Assembly: GCA_907163345.1 (NCBI GenBank)
Contig: CAJQUN010000335.1
Location: 372,001 to 436,000 of the forward strand
DNA: 64,000 nucleotides
Direction of reading: 5' to 3'
Origin: Haberlea rhodopensis
Taxonomy: Eukaryota; Streptophyta; Magnoliopsida; Lamiales; Gesneriaceae
The position numbers and the translations under genes are program-made. Below the pieces are notes generated by a model. The model searched no databases and was not told where the DNA came from. It saw nothing but the letters and a program-made list of their open reading frames with translations. How positions within the stretch are numbered: the stretch's first letter is position 1; every line of letters begins with the position of its first letter. Of the stretch, positions 1 through 10,757 are shown piece after piece.

Positions 1-1151
1 TTTCCTTGAGAGGAAGGCGGTATTATGATACCTACCGGTTGAATCTTTTGGGGAGATTCGTTATTTTGGTTCGTGTAGTGGTGATGTTGAAATCACACCC
101 TTTGGTTTTGGGTTTGTCAACCATCATTCTCCGTGTGGTGAGAATAATCGAGGTTGGACAGTTGGTTTTGGGATTTGGGTATGATTGGAGATACCCGAGT
201 CTATTGCATTGTGTATGCATGTTGTGATTGGTGTTTGGGCATGTATGCCGTGAGAGTATACGAATGCCAACATTATTTTGTTCATTGTTGAACGTCGAGT
301 TTGTATGCTTGGTTTGGTGAATCTCCGGTGTGAGATTGTGGAACCTCGAGATCGGTAATCTCGATGGCACGATGCATTCTGATGACTGATCGTGAGGGTT
401 GTTTGACTTCCCCTGAGGAGGGATCGTCGTGTTTTGGAATCATGGTAATTCTTTTTGGATAATTCGATAGCCTTCCTATTTTAGGATTGTTGGATCCAAG
501 GATAAATGAGGGATGGCCGAGATTCGGGTTTGTTTAGTGTCATGGTTGACACGTGTGTAGGAATGCAATTGTTTGTCTTGCATGTCCCCTGTGGAACTTG
601 AGACTTTGTGAGGTCTTGATGGTGTGTCAGGACCAAGATATGGTTTCTTGGAACACACCGGTGTAAACATCCTCAGAGATGTGCTTTGTGTAGATCGGTG
701 ACCGTGGGTAACCCGATCCGGGTTGCAAGTGATGCAACTACTCCTTTGGAGGAGATGGACTGGGAAGCGAAAGCTGGATTTTCTGTGAGTATACTGTTGT
801 ACACTAGTGGTCCCCATCATGACGATGCGTATCAAGCATCGTGGGCAAGTGATGAATATCACGGAGTGATATCTATGTCGGACCAAGGAAGGTTTGGTTG
901 ATTTTCAGTCATGGTGGACTGACTTTTGGGACGATTCACGTCGAGGTATGTTGTTATCTTTCGGTTTGTATTGGTTTTGGCGTCTGCTCTATTTTAGAGC
1001 TTGGTGCGAGATTGGTGTTCTCGTAGTTGTTAATTCGATTATAATGTGGTCCAGAATCGGGATCATGGCTTTGTTTTGTTTGTGTAGTCCTGGTGTTATG
1101 TAAAGTACACCGGTGCAATTTCGAGGACGAAATTTTATTAGTGGGGATAAT
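1..1151 (+). other. 3' internal region of a Tekay-like Ty3 element, no recognisable coding
   Basis: This is the DNA just upstream of a 3' LTR. Near its right end (about 1121-1135) is the block ATTTCGAGGACGAAAT, followed by a purine-rich tract AGTGGGGATAAT ending at 1151. The same block and tract precede the 3' LTRs of the three other Tekay-type elements in the window, so the assignment rests on shared structure. I find no pol motif in the preceding 1.1 kb in any frame; the short open frames there match nothing I know. It is either a long 3' untranslated region or a captured segment. The 5' part of the element lies outside the window. Confidence 0.6.
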
Positions 1152-1500
1152 TGTGATGTCTGGGGATTAATGGTGTTAATCCCGGTGTGGTATTAATCCT
1201 TGATGGATTTTAATTGTGGCAATTAGGAATTAATTGCTGTTTTGGGTCTCCCGAGGTTGTATAATAGGGCATTTGGGATCGCTGGATCCAAAGGTTGAGA
1301 TTGTATTCTCATTTCGGTGGAAAACCTATGAGTTGGATTTTCGGTGGGACTTGGAGTCCGGGGTGCTTTATGTTGGGGCTGGTATGGGGATTTGGTGTTG
1401 GAGAGAGAGTTTTTGAAAACAGATGATTTTTAATGAATCATGATGTATTTGTAGAGGTTTCAAGCTTTCAAAAATGATATTTTTCGAGTTGCAAGTCGCG

Positions 1501-1690
1501 GCGATCGATCGCCCGTTTTTGGCGATCGATCGCGCGCAAGCAGTAGGCTTTTCAGCAAGGTGGCGATCGATCGCTACTTTTGAGCGATCGATCGCCTCGC
1601 GCCAGTAAGGTCTGGCGATCGATAGCTATATCGAGCGATCGATCGCCGAGGGGCTAGCGATCGATCGCCCGGCATAGCGATCGATCGCCG
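1501..1690. repeat. CGATCGATCG palindrome cluster (8 units) in LTR
   Basis: Eight copies of GCGATCGATCGC or a near variant begin at about 1501, 1525, 1562, 1584, 1615 (one changed base, GATAGC), 1634, 1658 and 1677. They are separated by non-repetitive spacers of about 7-25 bp. Each unit is its own reverse complement and holds several CpGs. The cluster lies about 350-540 bp inside the LTR, in U3. Confidence 0.9.
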
Positions 1691-2128
1691 CAAGGTTTTG
1701 TTGGTTTTCTTGACTTTTTCGTGGGATTTTAGATTCGCGACTTAAATGGTCGGCTTCCGGGGCAATGTTCACATTCCAATGGGAATGTTAGACTTTTAAT
1801 ATGGTTTGGTTGGAGCCAAGTTAAATTAAACGAAACTCTCGGTTGAGTTTTTGGCTACCTTTTAAACTTGTAAAATGGTTTACCTTAGGTGTTATGCATG
1901 CTTAGCCGGGTGGCTTTTATTTTGGTAATCGTCATGGATAGACGATATGTTTGGGAGTTTTGAACGTGCTTGGGCACGTGGTTGCATGCTTATGCTTGAT
2001 TTTGAGTTGTTTATGTGTTTTAGCACCTATTTCTCGAGGCATGGAACTCAAGCAAGGTTTGGCTTGGACTACGGAAACTTAAGGTACGTATGACGTACGA
2101 GCATAACCTATTATAATGTTGCAACTGT

Positions 2129-2323
2129 AAAATGCATGGTATGTGATAATTGCATTAAATGGACACTGAAACGCATGGTGTGTAATAATCGCATTATATG
2201 GACATTGAAATATGTGGTAGGTGGTAATTGCATCAAATAGCCGTTGAAATGCATGGTGCATGATATTTGCTATAATTGGCTAGCGATATGCATGGTAAAT
2301 GATATTTGTGTCAAATGGTTATA
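2129..2323. repeat. 39-bp tandem repeat, about 5 copies
   Basis: The motif AAATGCATGGTRTGTGATAAT recurs every 39 bp with growing divergence to the right, followed each time by a TTGCATTAAATGG-like segment. The reverse frame shows the same period as a 13-residue repeat with no stop, which is a by-product. It lies inside the LTR. Confidence 0.8.
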
Positions 2324-2339
2324 CATGGGAACCATACGG

Positions 2340-2470
2340 TGCCGCTTTTGAGCGATCAATGATTTGGGATGCTGTCGCCGTTGAGCGACCATCGGTTATG
2401 ACGCCGCTAGTGTTGAGCGTGCGTGGGGTTTAGAATGCCGCTATTGTGGAGCGAGCAATGAAATAGGAAC
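2340..2470. repeat. Degenerate repeats of a GCCGCT...GAGCG motif
   Basis: Four imperfect copies of a GCCGCT(N)nTTGAGCG motif, each about 26-38 bp long, follow the 39-bp block. The Tekay C LTR has a comparable AGCGG/CGCT-containing tandem repeat at 59588-59780, so this LTR zone seems prone to repeat turnover. Confidence 0.55.
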
Positions 2471-3317
2471 ATGGAATCATTGAATTGATTTATGTGATAT
2501 TTACGGCCTTTTACATAATGATTTTACCATATTGATTATGGAACTGGCATAGCAGAACGGTATTAGTTAAGCTATGTGGCGATTAACTGGCTTTAGGAAT
2601 TTGATGAGTTTGGTTATTTTGATAACAGGGACAATACAAGGGATCCCGGATGAGGGTGTTACCATCCAGGGAGTATCATTTAAATTATGGCATTTACATT
2701 CTGTAAATTATGAATTGCAATGTTATGATTATTGGATTGGTGGTATTGGTATGCTCACCCCGTGTGGGGGCTGTCTCTGTTGGGGCAGGTGTTACAGGTG
2801 TAGCGGCAGCTTGGAGTTGAGCTCGGGCTATTGATCTGAGGTACTTCCAGGATCGAGGTACCAGGGCTGGTTGAATAAGCGCATGGGTCCAGAGTTGAGA
2901 TCGATCTGTGCTTGGGAGGTACTTCCAGGATTGAAGTGCCAGTAACGGTATCCGGTAGAGTCTTTTATACATTAGATACACGCGTGTTCATTGGGTGCTC
3001 TTATGTGAGTACATTTTACGTGTATATGGAATGTATAAATGGGCTACGGCTCTTCTCTATTCATTCATGGTTTGCATGCAATTAAATATGGAATTGCCAA
3101 ATGAAGTGAGAGCATGTTAGTGTATTATAAGGGTGCATGTTATATGAATAATCTTGGTTGGGGAATATGAATATTATGTGGATTGAATGCAAGAAATTTT
3201 CTGGATAGCATATGGTGTTGCACTTGCATATGTTTTCCCCCATGATTGTATGATTATATGCACTAATGGTATGGCTTAATACACTAATAACGGGTTAAGG
3301 GCACGGGGGTCCTTACA

Positions 3318-4591
3318 GTTAGTCTGCTGTTCAGTGGGGCTTGTTATTTCAGTCTTATAATTCTCGAAAGACTCATACAGCTTTTGGTACTTTTGATCAT
3401 GTCCTGTAATGCAGTGGTTAATTCAGTATTTGAAAATTCAAACATTGGAGTCGGTTACCTCTGTGTCGTCATTTTCCATGAGGCAGTGGACTCCACCATC
3501 TTCGCTCTCACTGGATGATCCAGTGGACTCCTCCAAGTCTGAATCAGAATCAACCCATTTGCTTTTGTTCTCTTCAGCAACGCGAAACTTTTGTTCTTTT
3601 TCTCTTCTTGATGATCTTCTCTTATCTCTGGACTTATGATAATCCTTGGAACTACTCTTTTGATCATCTTTCCTAGGTTTGGCACAATCAGTGATGAAAT
3701 ATCCTGGTTTGTAATAGTTGAAACACACACGATTATCTTCATCTGATCTTTCTTTGGAGTTGTGTTTCTTAGGATAAGAGTTATATGTCTTATGACTTTT
3801 CTTCATAAATTTTCCAAACTTCTTAATAAACATTGACATTGCAGCAGTACACATCTATTCTGGAGTCATCTCTACTGTAATAGACAAGGACTCTGATGCA
3901 TCAAGGGATTTGGTTGGATGACTGATGCTTGGTTCATTGTGAACCCGAACCCAATTCGAAGTCATAGGCCTTTACAACATCAAATATATCGTGTAAATCT
4001 ATTTTATTTAGATCCTTTGATTCCCTCATGTTGATAGTTTTGACATCCCATTCTCTTGGGAGTCCTCTCATCACTTTCAGAGCAATTTCTCGATTAGAAT
4101 GCTCCTTTCCAAGGCTATTAAGTTCGTGACAATTCATGTAACTCTTCATCATATTCGTTTAGAGTTTCACCGGACATCATCTTGATATTCTCGAACTTTT
4201 GTAGAGCAAACGTTAACTTGATCTCTTTCGTATGGTCGTTTCCTTTGCATAGTTGGGCGATCTTTTCCCAGATATCTTTTGCAGTGGGTCATATCTTGAT
4301 TTTGTTGAACATGTTTTTGTCCAACGTTTTGAATAGAATGTCCTTGGCTACATTATCCAGATTTGCCTTTTTTCTTCCCTCGTTAGTCCATGCCGATCTA
4401 TTCTTCTCAGTCATCTGAGGTCCGCTTCCTGAGACTTATGCGGCGGTGTTAACTTTTAGAATCTTCATTGGTCCGTTAGTAATGATGTACCGTATGTCAT
4501 CATCCTAGGCACACATATGAGCTTGCATCTGGATTCTCCAATTATCATATTTTTCTTTAGAGAACATAGGAATCTTGTTGAATGAGACCAT
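3318..4591 (-). pseudogene. SIRE-type Ty1/copia gag, broken
   Basis: Read on the minus strand, a gag-like start (MVSFNKIPMFSKEKYDNW) lies at 4591. It is followed by DNVAKDILFKTLDKN and DIWEKIAQLCKGNDHTKE, then LPREWDVK and AKDLNKIDL-like stretches, all characteristic of SIRE/Maximus copia gag. The gag packages the element's RNA in virus-like particles. Stops interrupt the N-terminal third and frames change near 4150 and 3930. The zinc knuckle near 3720 is degraded: CFNYYKPGYFITDC has lost the second Cys and the His of CX2CX4HX4C. A Ser-rich acidic stretch follows. The 3' end is cut at 3317/3318 by the Ty3 insertion, so no pol remains here. Confidence 0.8.
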
Positions 4592-4623
4592 CAGCTTTTG
4601 TAGACTATAAATTGAGAACACAG

Positions 4624-4635
4624 GCTCTGATACAA
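4624..4635 (-). other. Primer-binding site (initiator tRNA-Met type)
   Basis: GCTCTGATACAA reads TTGTATCAGAGC on the minus strand, one base from the TGGTATCAGAGC complement of plant initiator tRNA-Met. It sits just inside the 5' LTR end at 4638, which fixes the element's orientation. Confidence 0.75.
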
Positions 4636-4637
4636 CT

Positions 4638-5567
4638 TATTAGGATCGGGGTAGTGTTTAGAAGGGGGTTGAATAGACACTAGTATAAATTTAATTTTCT
4701 TCGGGTTACAGGAGATTGTAAAGTACTACTGTAGGGTCTCAACTACAAGTCAGTGGGCAACTAAAAAGTAGTGTGGAAGGTATACACTGGTCTTGTGAAT
4801 AAATAACTGAATGCAGTATTGAAGTGCAGTGGGGTAAAGCAGAAAGTAAATGACACAGAATTTGTTTCTGAAAGTTCGAAGCACAAATACTTCTATGTCT
4901 CCCCTTCTTCCTTTGCAGGAAGGTTACACTAGAAGACTTTGATTTACACTTTTAAGTATACAACTTTCTTAGGCACTCACACAGATTGCCTAAACTTCTA
5001 GCCACACAGAATCGCAACTATTACAAATGATTTTCTAAACACTCTCAAAATATAAAATCTCTGTTTATCCTCGAGTGTTCTTGAGCAGTAGACTAAAATA
5101 CTTGAATCTTCAAGGTCATGCTAAATGCTCAGATACTGCTCTGCAAAACTTCAGAATATTTCAGTGAATGTTTCTGAAGTATTTCATTTTGCTTATTTCA
5201 CAATTGTAAAGATTCAGAGAGTCAGGGAGAGCTTTATTCAATCTGCTTGTTGACGTATTTATAGACTAAAAAGTCTAACGGAAACTATTCTTCAAATGAA
5301 AAGAATCGCTTGAAATCAGCTTCCTGATTTACGTCCAAATTCCTTATGTCTTCTTTCCAAATCCGTTCACAACGGCTAGTTTATTCTGACGAACTTGGTG
5401 GCGCTGATATGGTAGTGCGGTGCTCTGTTGTATGATTATCCGAATAAAAGCTCTTTGTCTTGTTGCACTCTTATGTTTGCTGATTTCTCTTCAGTGACAA
5501 TTTGATGGACTAGAGTCAACTATGTAGATGTTTGTTATCACCAAAATTTAGAAATATTTTCTCAACA
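4638..5567 (-). mobile_element. 5' LTR of the SIRE-type copia element
   Basis: In sense orientation the LTR starts TGTTGAGAAAATATTTC at 5567 and contains TTTTGGTGATAACAAACA, a common opening of SIRE/Maximus LTRs. It ends CCTAATA at 4638 (CCTAACA with one change) next to the primer-binding site. Length is about 930 bp. No matching 3' LTR lies in the window because the element is cut at 3318. Confidence 0.75.
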
Positions 5568-6791
5568 ACAATGCTTTGATTAGAAACCAGATTTCACATT
5601 TTTGGCACATGTTAGTTCCTCACATGCCCACACAAAATCATTAGTTCCTCATTGTTTTTAACTTGAAAAGACCGAAACAAATGAAACATGTGTGTTTGAT
5701 ATTCAATTTAACAAGAAAAGGAAGAAATAATTTTTTTTATTAAAAATATATACTCAAAACATATTTACATCACTTTCATAGACCTTTCCAAATTCCAAAC
5801 AATAATACATGAAACTTACTAGCTAATAACAGAGATTAATGAGAGATATTACCATCATTATACATTTATCATTATTCCAAATATATGTTGTTTATATTTG
5901 ATCCCATATAAAAAAAATTTAGAATAATAGTGATCATTAGATCCATACCGAGGATAATAAACTTAGTCAAAATGGATTAAGATGATGCTGCTCCTAAAAT
6001 TATTTTCTTTCATTTATCATCGATATTGAATATTTCAGAGAAATCCGGTAATTAATAAAAATGGGCAATGGATCAGGTTTCCTACTGCTAGGGAATTCAC
6101 ACGAAAGCGAGAGGAATTCTCAACCACTCGACCGGTTGATCTCGCTCTCAATTATTCCACAATGTATTTTTGTTTTCGAGAGAAATAGAATAAAAGATAA
6201 AAAAACGCATTTTTACCGTCACTAAAAACAAGTAAGAAACTCTTTTTAAGTTATATCTCTAAAAAAATCTACAAAGAAATGGACTAATGACCTATACATA
6301 CAATAATTGAATTCCCGATAATACCAATAGAAGATTCGGCAAATTTGTTGAATAATTGATGCATACATAACACTGCCTTGAATAACACATCAATATCTTC
6401 TTCTCTGTGAGAGTGACGGTGAACTCAACCAATAATAGAAAAAATTGAATCCCGCACTGATTAACACGCATGATCTGGATTCTGTCTTTCTTCATCGCCC
6501 TTATAATAAATAAATAAAAATATCAATTTCCAAACTTTTTGAGGTTCAAATTAGCCAAGTAGACATGACGTGTATTTAGTTAAATATATTAATTAATTCA
6601 TCCATACATGTCGGCCCATAAATCATTTAAAAGAAAAAATTGCAACTTGATGCATTTATTATACTAACCTAAAAAATTTACATTTTATATAAAAAAAATT
6701 AGTTCTTTCTTTTCTCCTGAAATTAATAAAAAGAACTCACAAATAAAACATGGCATATGGACGTCAAAATTCAATTAAGAATTATATGCGG
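5568..6791. other. AT-rich spacer, no gene seen
   Basis: Low-complexity AT-rich DNA. The one less AT-rich patch is about 6060-6150 (GAATTCACACGAAAGCGAGAGG ... CTCGACCGGTTGATCTCGC), which I could not identify. The short open frame at 6292-6495 (-) has no recognisable motif and looks accidental. Confidence 0.6.
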
Positions 6792-7103
6792 GTGTTTGCG
6801 ATTGTTTTTCAAAACTATTTATCTATTTTGCAGACAAAAAAATAGATTTTCAGTGTTTTATTTAATTGTTTCTTTAAAAATAAGTAGGTAAAAACAGAAG
6901 TAGAGAAACAAATCATGAGATGCTTTTAACAGTTTTTTCTTGTGTGGTGGCAAGTTTATAATAACTTGAAGTTCATAAGTTGTTTTTATTGTTTTAATAG
7001 CAAACACTCAATATTTTTGCAATATTTTTGCTTAAAAGTAATTTTTTTCTAATTTTAAGTACAAATAATATAAAAGTACTTGGAATAATCAATTGTAAAC
7101 ATA
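6792..7103. mobile_element. MITE-like element, GTGTTTG family
   Basis: Begins GTGTTTGCGATTG and ends CAATTGTAAACAT, an imperfect inverted pair. The interior (a GAAGTTCATAAGTTG-like stretch, then TTTAAGTAC) resembles the interiors of the elements at 9121-9380 and 9393-9606. No coding potential. I could not identify target duplications. Confidence 0.45.
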
Positions 7104-8138
7104 CATCTAACCGGACAGACCGGACGTGTTTCTTGATAAACATGAAATTATATATGGATATTTCTCATTTCATGTTATAACAGAGAAAATATATTTTCAC
7201 AGAAGATATAATATGTAAGGTATGACTAGATAGATACATAGGACTGTTCGCATTATTGTAAGGACGCCCCTCCACTGAATAAAATGACCACCTGTATGCT
7301 TTTATCAAAGCACTCGTTCAATATTACAGAGCAAATGGGATAATTTTTTTATACGTAAAATATTAAATCAGCATTATTTGGATAAAATGTAAAATACAAT
7401 TTTTTTTAAAAAAAATTGTAAATAATTTCAATTGATGAGAGTTCGTTGATAGATTTGTCTAAACATATAGGCGAAGACACGTTGGGACAGGTGCCTACAA
7501 AAAATATAATAATTTATCATCCTAATATTTTTTTTAAATTACATTTTACTTTTCAAGAAACATAATTTATCCCTCAAAAAATATATTTTGCCTCTTTTAA
7601 AATCATATTTGACCGTCTAACATTTTTTTGCCCTTCATTTTTTATGTTAATGTTTTTGTCACCCTAAACAAAAACCATGCGTCCGCGGCTGCTTCTATAT
7701 GCATATATTTGTATGTCTATGTATATAAAAATGGGAAATATTCTTAGCTACACCACGTGATAAATCCATCTTTTCATTGGAATATTCACAATAATGTTGG
7801 GTAAAAATGTTCTCAATAAAATGATGAATCTATCACACGATTAGTCAATACCTAAACATAAAAAGGTATTACTAATTTAGGAAAGTGCTCCTTACAGTCT
7901 CTTATATTAACATCCTAACTTATCCACAAATATTTATCATATTTATATATCGGTTTTATTTTAGCCTTATTATATCTGTATTATATCATTCTTTTTTATT
8001 TTACTTCTCCCTTAAATTCAAATTTGTTCTCATTTAAAAATAATATAATACATAAATCTATTTTTGATATTTTATGACACAAACATATTATTATACATTA
8101 TTACATTAAGTGAGTGGAATAACACATCGTCATTCTAA
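7104..8138. other. AT-rich spacer, no gene seen
   Basis: No open frame of note. A short GC-richer patch at about 7440-7510 and a CGTCCGCGGC word near 7680 may be old transposon debris, but I could not place them in a family. Confidence 0.6.
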
Positions 8139-8260
8139 GCTTTTTTATACACTTGGTCTTACAAACATCAATATAAACACAAATATACAATATATATATT
8201 TATGTATTTTTGACGACTATGCTTTTTTATACATTTAATCTTACAAACATTAATATAAAT

Positions 8261-8306
<46 letters not shown>

Positions 8307-8318
8307 GTATCTTTGTCT
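8139..8318. repeat. Local direct duplication with (AT)n microsatellite
   Basis: A segment starting GCTTTTTTATACACTTGGTC, with CTTACAAACATCAATATAAA and an AT run, is repeated about 80 bp downstream. In the second copy the run has expanded to (AT)n at about 8262-8302. Simple replication slippage would explain it. Confidence 0.75.
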
Positions 8319-9120
8319 TTATAAACGTATAATTTATATAATTATTTTCCATTCGGTATGTATGTACAGGAGATATGATTGTCATCCTTCAAGGTTAGCC
8401 AAAACTTTTCTACCGGAAAAAAGATAGGATAAATATTAAACAATATACAGCTTGTGACAGCTATCATTTTTAATTTATATCTAATTAAACAAATAGTTGC
8501 TTCCCTAGTTTTTATGGGCCTAAATTAATACATTTATTTAATAGATATAGGAGACTCACAGAGAGATTTTCACTAGCAATTTGGTAAATAATAAAATGCA
8601 ACAACTTATATATATGTATGTATCTCACGGGTTTCCTGACCAAATAACGTCAAATTTTAATTTTTTTTTACAAAATAAAATTTAATTTCATTTTTAAAAT
8701 AACCTATTTTAATTTATGAATTTGTATTTATAATAATTTAGTCGTTTTTGGGTGAAATTTCGTGGATTAGCTGTCCTCTAACCGATCACGAGTTACATAA
8801 AATGATGCATGTTTTCTGAAATCTGAGTAAAAAATATGGAGAAAAGAGAGAGTCAATATCAAATAAAATTTGGATGTGGAGTCATTAATTTCATAGAATA
8901 AGAGAATTTTAATTGTTGTTTCATGAATTTCAAGGGGTTAATGGTTATGTGCTTTTGATATTTCTAAGCAACACGTTTCAACAACGGCCTATTGAAATAT
9001 TCTAATCGGTTCAATCCCTACAAATGTCATCTTCTTTGAACTTATTTTGTCACACAACATATATTTTATCTATTACCATTATTTTGTATATAAATATGTA
9101 TGTGAATCTTTTGGAAAAAA
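8319..9120. other. AT-rich spacer, no gene seen
   Basis: No coding potential, repeat structure or RNA gene recognised. Confidence 0.6.
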
Positions 9121-9380
9121 GTGTTTGGATTATTTTTAAAAGCGTTTTATTAAAAAAAAACAGATAAATTTCTTGATTTTGGTATTGATTCTATGAAAAA
9201 TCAGATAAAAGCAGAAACATAGAAGCAAATTATTTGATGTTTATGAATGTTTTAAGTTAAGCAATTAAAATTTTATAAAATTGAAGTTCATTTTATTATA
9301 ATATTAAGCATTCAATACTTCAAATCAACATTTTCCACCTGTAAACAAAAACAAATACTTTAAATACCAATTAAACACAC
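9121..9380. mobile_element. MITE-like element, GTGTTTG family
   Basis: Starts GTGTTTGGATTATTTTTAAA and ends ACTTTAAATACCAATTAAACACAC, which read as imperfect terminal inverted repeats. The interior GAAGTTCATTTTATT aligns by eye with the neighbours at 6792 and 9393. Non-coding. Confidence 0.5.
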
Positions 9381-9392
9381 ATGTAATAAGGA

Positions 9393-9606
9393 AGTGTTTT
9401 GATAAAAGCTGAATTAGATAAGTAAGTAATGAGATATTTCTGGTTGTTTTAAGTTGAACCGTGACAACTTTGTAATAAAGTGAACTTCATTAAACTACTT
9501 TTTTTTATTTTAATATAAAAATAATTCTTTTGATTAAAAGCAATTTTTCCAACTTTAATAAAAAAACAACATAATAATACTTTAAATAAGCAATCAAAAA
9601 CACACT
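9393..9606. mobile_element. MITE-like element, GTGTTTG family, adjacent copy
   Basis: Begins AGTGTTTTGATAAAAGC and ends ACTTTAAATAAGCAATCAAAAACACACT, an imperfect inverted pair. Its interior GTGAACTTCATTAAAC matches the family pattern. It lies 12 bp from the preceding copy, so the two may be a tandem insertion. Confidence 0.5.
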
Positions 9607-9909
9607 GTCAAGAGTAGCAGCCGAAGTTACTGTCAATTTATTTTTCAAGCTACAACCTATTTGTGGTAGGTTTTTAATTTTAAACTCAATTTAAAAAAAA
9701 TTACATAAAAATATATCTTAGTAAGTTTATATTACACTTATGACTATGATATATAATATTATCACCTCCTCAAATTCTTATAATTATCAAAATATTTTTC
9801 AATCCTTATCTATAATTTTGGATCCATAGAAATAATGGATAAATAATATTAAATCATTAATTTATATAGAAAGATCTATGCACATAAATAATCGCATGGG
9901 TTGATTGCA

Positions 9910-10343
9910 GGTATAATATGGAAAAATTACCACAACTATTCTATAGTTTGATCCAAATTTCACTTTGTAACTATAGTTTGAAAAATTACAGCTTAAATCC
10001 TGAACTTTCATGAATTGTAACATTTTGCATCCTTTTAACTCGATTTTGGGTGTCAAAATTTCATTTTTCATAATCGTTAACTAGTGAATTTCGATACTAA
10101 AAATGTTATATTTGTGTTTTAAAATTTTTGAATAACTAGCTTAAATTGATCAAAGTTTGAGTATGTAAGATGATGATCGAATGAGACAATAAATTTTCAA
10201 TAAAAATACAAAATCGAGTCAAGAGGATGCAAAATGTTACAATTCATGAAAGTCCAGGATGCAAACTGTAATTTTCAAACTATGGTTGCAAAGTGAAATT
10301 TGGACTAAACTATAAGATGTTTTGTGTAATTTTCCCGTATAAT
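9910..10343. mobile_element. Foldback MITE with long inverted repeats
   Basis: The left arm (about 9910-10050) contains CCAAATTTCACTTTG, ATAGTTTGAAAAATTACAG, TCATGAATTGTAACATTTTG and AACTCGATTTTG. The right arm (about 10205-10343) carries the same blocks as the reverse complement, in mirrored order. The arms are about 140 bp and the ends read TAATATGGAAAAATTAC and TTATACGGGAAAATTAC. The loop of about 150 bp is AT-rich and non-coding. A transcript would fold into a long hairpin. The element lies about 300 bp upstream of the FAF TATA box. Superfamily uncertain. Confidence 0.8.
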
Positions 10344-10636
10344 AACAATAAAATTCCCAAAATAAACATCCTTCTCAAAAGAATTTTCATATCCACTTTG
10401 AGGTGGTGAGATTACTATGAAATCAATTCAAGAATCCAAAATTCAAAAAAATTGAAATGGAAATAAAATGTAAAATGGAATATTTCCTCTTGTTCCACCC
10501 CAATTTTCTTTTATCCCACCTTTCCCTCGGACGCGTATATGTGGAGGATTAATGATTATACAAAATCAAGTGGTTCAAAATTGAACCCAACCTTTTTCCA
10601 CAACACACACAAGATTTCCTGAGCACTTTTGTGGAC

Positions 10637-10643
10637 TATAAAT
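10637..10643 (+). promoter_or_regulatory. Probable TATA box of the FAF gene
   Basis: TATAAAT lies about 115 bp upstream of the ATG at 10758. A start of transcription about 30 bp downstream would give a short pyrimidine-rich 5' leader with many CTT/TCC words, typical of plant genes. Inferred from position and sequence only. Confidence 0.5.
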
Positions 10644-10757
10644 TCGATTTCACCCCCCTTCTTTCACTTATCTGTCCTTCATCCATCATCTTCTCCTCTT
10701 TTCTTTGTCCCAAACCTTATTAATTTTTTCAAGAAAAATACCTAAATCAAAGTACAT

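Larger units (their letters stand above)
1152..3317 (+). mobile_element. 3' LTR of a Tekay-like Ty3 retrotransposon
   Basis: The LTR starts TGTGATGTCTGGGG directly after the polypurine tract and ends CCTTACA at 3317. The other Tekay LTRs here start TGTGATGCCCC and end CCCTACA (sense orientation). It is about 2.17 kb and carries the CGATCGATCG cluster and two tandem-repeat blocks. No primer-binding site follows it, as expected for a 3' LTR. The flank from 3318 is copia gag on the opposite strand, so the element landed in an older copia copy. Its left partner and target duplication are outside the window. Confidence 0.75.

Noticed and set aside
476..901. Open frames on both strands, 136 and 71 residues
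   Set aside because: No recognised domain and no codon pattern that sets either strand apart. Kept only as part of the unexplained 3' region, not called as genes.
1501..1690. GATC-rich clusters as bacterial Dam sites, an origin or contamination
   Set aside because: They sit inside structured plant LTRs with target duplications and tRNA-Met primer sites, and occur in several elements. Nothing else here is bacterial.
2079..2261. Open frame with a 13-residue repeat (HHAFQCPFNAIIT)
   Set aside because: Produced by the 39-bp tandem repeat in the LTR; 39 is a multiple of three, so the frame stays open by chance.
6060..6150. GC-richer patch considered as a tRNA or SINE remnant
   Set aside because: No box A/B pair at workable spacing and no cloverleaf by eye; left as unidentified spacer.
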